Positions 21,081 to 24,000 of a DNA stretch of 24,000 nt are shown one piece after another (position 1 is the first letter of the stretch; each line of letters opens with the position of its first letter). Made by a program: the position numbers and the translations under genes. The stretch comes from Sphaeroforma arctica JP610 (lineage: Eukaryota; Opisthokonta; Ichthyosporea; Ichthyophonida): positions 146,477-170,476 of the forward strand of contig NW_014040497.1 in the NCBI RefSeq assembly GCF_001186125.1, written 5' to 3'. The notes beneath the pieces were generated by a model. It had not been told where the DNA came from, did not search any database, and saw nothing but the letters and a program-made list of their open reading frames with translations.

Positions 21081-21157
21081 CAGACAGGCATACACTGACA
21101 CGGTGACGGTAGTCGGTAGCAGACAGGCATACACTGACACGGTGACGGTAGTCGGTA
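21081..21157. repeat. Exact 39-bp tandem duplication
   Basis: Two identical copies (21081-21119 and 21120-21157, the second lacking only the last base) begin CAGACAGGCATACACTGACA and end AGTCGGTA. Lack of divergence implies a recent duplication or an ongoing minisatellite. Confidence 0.92.
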
Positions 21158-21390
21158 CACAGTATGTAAAACATACGTCAACTACAGGAAGTTTTTCTAA
21201 ATAAAACAGCTTTTACCAGATCAGCATGTCACACGTGTTGTATTGTAATTTGTAGGCCATCGCAGCTTCGATATTTGCTTTTCATTTGTTTAAAAAAAAA
21301 ACATAAAAATAGATTTTCTAAAATACATATTTACTGAAGCGGTGTCTGTATTTTTAGTTTTATACCGTGTATATAATAATGTGTATTTTG

Positions 21391-21410
21391 TTTTTGTTTT
21401 AAAACAAAAA
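21391..21410. repeat. Perfect 20-bp T/A palindrome
   Basis: TTTTTGTTTT is followed directly by AAAACAAAAA, a perfect palindrome. Similar T-run/A-run junctions with G or C at the edges recur through 17.6-23.5 kb. Confidence 0.85.
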
Positions 21411-21427
21411 AATATGTAGTGAGGACT

Positions 21428-21509
21428 GATGACTCATGAGGACGATGACTCATGAGGACTCAGGAGTGACACTCCTGGACCTGAAGGCTGATCAGTGATC
21501 AGTGATCAG
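21428..21509. repeat. Nested short tandem repeats (16-bp x2, 7-bp x3)
   Basis: GATGACTCATGAGGAC is repeated exactly at 21428-21443 and 21444-21459. TGATCAG is repeated three times at 21489-21509. The two lie in a GC-richer patch flanked by T-run/A-run palindromes. Confidence 0.85.
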
Positions 21510-21520
21510 TGGTCACTCCT

Positions 21521-22598
21521 AGTAGCCGCCGGTTCAACCGTTGTTCCGAGTTTATACTCTCTATACTCTCTATAGTCATACCATCACCGATTCACCGCGT
21601 GTCTAATAAAAGTGGAAAAAGTAATAAAACTGATACACTGAAAGATAAAATTGTCGCCATGGATTAGTTGAGCAGTTTTGTTTTAAAAAAAATCATTTTT
21701 TCATGACTTTATAAAAAATGACTTAAATTTTGTTGTTGTCTTCTTCTAAATTTGTGTGTTTTTTAAAAAAACAAAAAAAAACCTTGTCCACTTTTGACTT
21801 TTCAGTTTCTCAGGCTAGGCACTGGAAAATGGACACGGGTCACTGAGTCACAGACCACCACCCCAGCAGGGGCCCAGACCCTCAGAGTGAGAGCATTTAT
21901 TATAAAACTATACAAAAAAAAACTATACAAAAAGTGGATGTATGTTTAAATAAATATTCATGTATTTTTGAGAAAAAAAATAACAATCTATTTTGACTAT
22001 TTTCCTAGCTCCCACCGCCGACGCCCGATGGTTGTGACTTTTGACTTTTTTAAATTGTGAGTCGACTTCTATGTTCTTGGAGACTCTACTTCTAATCTTC
22101 TTGGAGCCAAATGGAGGCGGGCTGGAGCCTGGAGAATCATTGTGTGTATAACATAATGATTTTAAATGACAGTGTGTGTGAGATACATATTTACTTGTGT
22201 GACGTGTGAGTGTGCGTTGTGACTTGTGAGATGTGACTTGTGACTCGTGAGTTGTGACAACTGACATGTCGTCATAACGAAATGTGATGTCTACTTCAAT
22301 ATTTACTTGTGCCTATAATTTTATATGCAACAGCCTTATAACTTGCATACCGATAGAGAATTAGAGGTGTGACTAGTTGACTACTGACTAGTAAAGAGAG
22401 AGTGACTATGTACCACTGTTCCACTCGTTCAACAGTTCCAGTCTTCCAGTACCAGGCCAATCTCTCAAAGTACTCTTGACTCACACTCTTTACTCTACAG
22501 AGTATTGGCTACTCTACTTTACTCTATATTCTTGTAGTTTAACTAACATCCAATAGAATATGTACCTTTGTACATTAGGTATGTTCCTCCTATCACGT
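21521..22598. other. Low-complexity intergenic region
   Basis: No gene is recognised. It contains T/A palindromes at 21675-21692 and 21749-21780. A GTGACTTGTGA-type cryptic repeat lies at about 22195-22265, and a GACTAGT/GACTACT mosaic at 22360-22410. GC-richer patches (21830-21890, 22005-22135) resemble degenerate minisatellites rather than exons. Confidence 0.5.
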
Positions 22599-22638
22599 AT
22601 AGCCTTCTAAAATCCAAATGTTTCATTTAGAAGGCTAT
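22599..22638. repeat. Perfect 13-bp inverted repeat with 14-nt loop
   Basis: ATAGCCTTCTAAA (22599-22611) and TTTAGAAGGCTAT (22626-22638) are exact reverse complements around a 14-nt loop. It could be a hairpin or the remnant of a small inverted-end element. Confidence 0.85.
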
Positions 22639-24000
22639 GTATTTTTAACATTGTAACTATGTATGTATCACGGGGACACGCCGAGTCGCGACACGGGCTC
22701 ATCACCCGCCTCACCGTTCACGTCACTTTTGCAACTTGCCCTGCCTTCATTGTTTTTAAAAACAAATGATACATAATAAAATACAACTAAATAGATTATG
22801 TACAGTAGATTGTATTGCTTTGTTGAAAAAATAGTGTATTTATTTAGAAACGCAGAGCACCCTCGCCCTTGGGCCTGAGAGGCTCGGCCTCGGGGTACAT
22901 ACTACATACTACATACCTCTCTCTCTTTAGAGAGAGAGAGAGAGTCCTACTCTATTACTACGACCCCCGCTCCTAAAACTTTTTTTAATACGTCACTAAC
23001 TCACTGTACCGGATAGGAAGATACCCACATAGCCACGACCCACGTACCACCGTCCACGCCGCACGGTCACACGGACACATTCTTAATGTCATTCATAGTC
23101 ATCAGTCGTCACATGTGTGACGGTATGTAGTCGGTAACTAGTACTCTACTACTCGGTAGTCGGTACATACTCACTATGTTTTTGGCATTTGTATATATTT
23201 ATATATATATATATATATATATTCCTTCTCTCTCTACTAATAGCTAGAGGAATAGAGTAAAGAGGGACACAACCTTCTAAATTGGAACAGGCTATATGAG
23301 ATGGTCATGAACTCAATGATATTTTGATGTTTTGTGGCGAAAGGTTGCAGAATGCAGACTGAGACAGTGAGACCTGGTCTTGCAGAGACTTGTAGAGTTA
23401 TAGACTTCTTGCAGGAGTCGCAACACTATTTTTACATTTTTTTTTTAAAAAGAGCTGGTTATTTATGAGTATCAGGCATGAGCAATGAGGCATGAGGGAT
23501 TGAACTCTGGTGAAGTACAAGCCACTGGCTCAGGGTGGGTGGTATTATATGCACAGATGTGGCCTCCCGAGTTCCGCCCCCTCTTCATAATTAATGATTG
23601 ACAACTGGCATGGTGTAGCTGTGTACGGTGTAGCAGTCCTTTACAGTGCCAACTATAAAGGTTCAAACCATAAAACTACATACTGTATATAAGAGCAATT
23701 GCTACAAAAACATACATCTCTATAAATAAAAAAGTCAAGTCTCCAGAAACACTGGTGGGGTTGTCCGTTGGCACTTGGCAGAGGCCTTGCAGTGAGCCAG
23801 ACCCAGAGGGCAGCGACTAGACTTACACAGCCAGAGGTTCATATTTCGGGCTACATATTTAATATCGATTTTACTACATATATTTATATTCTTCGCATTT
23901 AGTTTGTATTTACAAAAGCTTCGATCATCTATGAGAATGTTCGTGGCAGAATTTAAAAAAAAGTATACGATAATAATAACAAGAACAATAATGATATATA
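22639..24000. other. Gene-poor repeat-rich tail of the window
   Basis: No supported gene. It holds a T/A palindrome at 22750-22765, ACATACT repeats at 22899-22916 and a CTCTCTCTTTAGAGAGAGAG inverted repeat at about 22918-22944. GTAGTCGGTA-like words lie near 23126-23165, a TA run at 23198-23221 and a poly-T/poly-A junction at 23439-23451. I found no tRNA-like fold. Confidence 0.5.
23198..23221. repeat. TA dinucleotide run
   Basis: An uninterrupted TA microsatellite of about 12 units, directly preceded by diverged TTTATATATTTATA sequence. Confidence 0.9.

Noticed and set aside
20887-21174. Minus-strand frame containing a duplicated YRHRVSVCLS peptide
   Set aside because: The peptide repeat is simply the 39-bp tandem duplication read in frame.
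21081-21509. CRISPR-like array
   Set aside because: The units are head-to-tail with no spacers, and the genome is eukaryotic.
23472-23860. Possible tRNA or SINE in a GC-richer patch
   Set aside because: No A-box/B-box pair or cloverleaf could be drawn.

Overview
The window is eukaryotic nuclear DNA. It holds three intron-rich protein genes in the first 17 kb, followed by about 7 kb of AT-rich, gene-poor, repeat-laden sequence. Introns are mostly short (roughly 80-400 nt) with GT-AG borders, apart from one well-supported GC-AG intron. The families fit an opisthokont or a related protist with a meiotic MutL-gamma system. A unicellular holozoan is my best guess, but the lineage cannot be fixed from this sequence alone.

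Layout. (1) About 667-1982, plus strand: the RNase PH-fold exosome subunit MTR3 (EXOSC6 type), lacking only a short N-terminal exon that I could not place. (2) 2169-9693, minus strand: a complete MLH3 gene. I resolved 15 exons, one of them a tentative 20-nt micro-exon, giving a model of 1446 residues, close to human MLH3. It has the GHKL ATPase, transducer, a very long disordered linker in one 2.2-kb exon, and the C-terminal endonuclease/dimerisation domain with all metal-site motifs. The ATPase motif III reads GFFGEAL instead of GFRGEAL. (3) 10685-16890, minus strand: an arrestin-fold protein of about 757 residues in 14 exons. It has a Ser/Thr-rich insertion in the C-lobe and a long disordered tail. 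Its first intron contains a run of microsatellites over 1 kb long. (4) 16891-24000: no intact gene. It holds a hAT transposase fragment (minus strand, near 18.4-19.2 kb), a broken double-PHD-finger fragment (plus strand, near 19.9-20.3 kb) and a related pair of inverted GC-rich hairpin ends around that fragment. It also holds several tandem repeats and a recurring T-run/A-run palindrome.

MTR3 and MLH3 are tail to tail with 186 bp between stop codons. MLH3 and the arrestin gene run in the same direction, with about 1 kb between them. The three genes serve unrelated processes (RNA decay, mismatch repair/meiotic crossover, membrane-protein trafficking), so the order suggests no shared pathway. 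Exon joins were made by reading frame, splice consensus and remembered family alignments. Joins marked tentative rest on phase arithmetic only.
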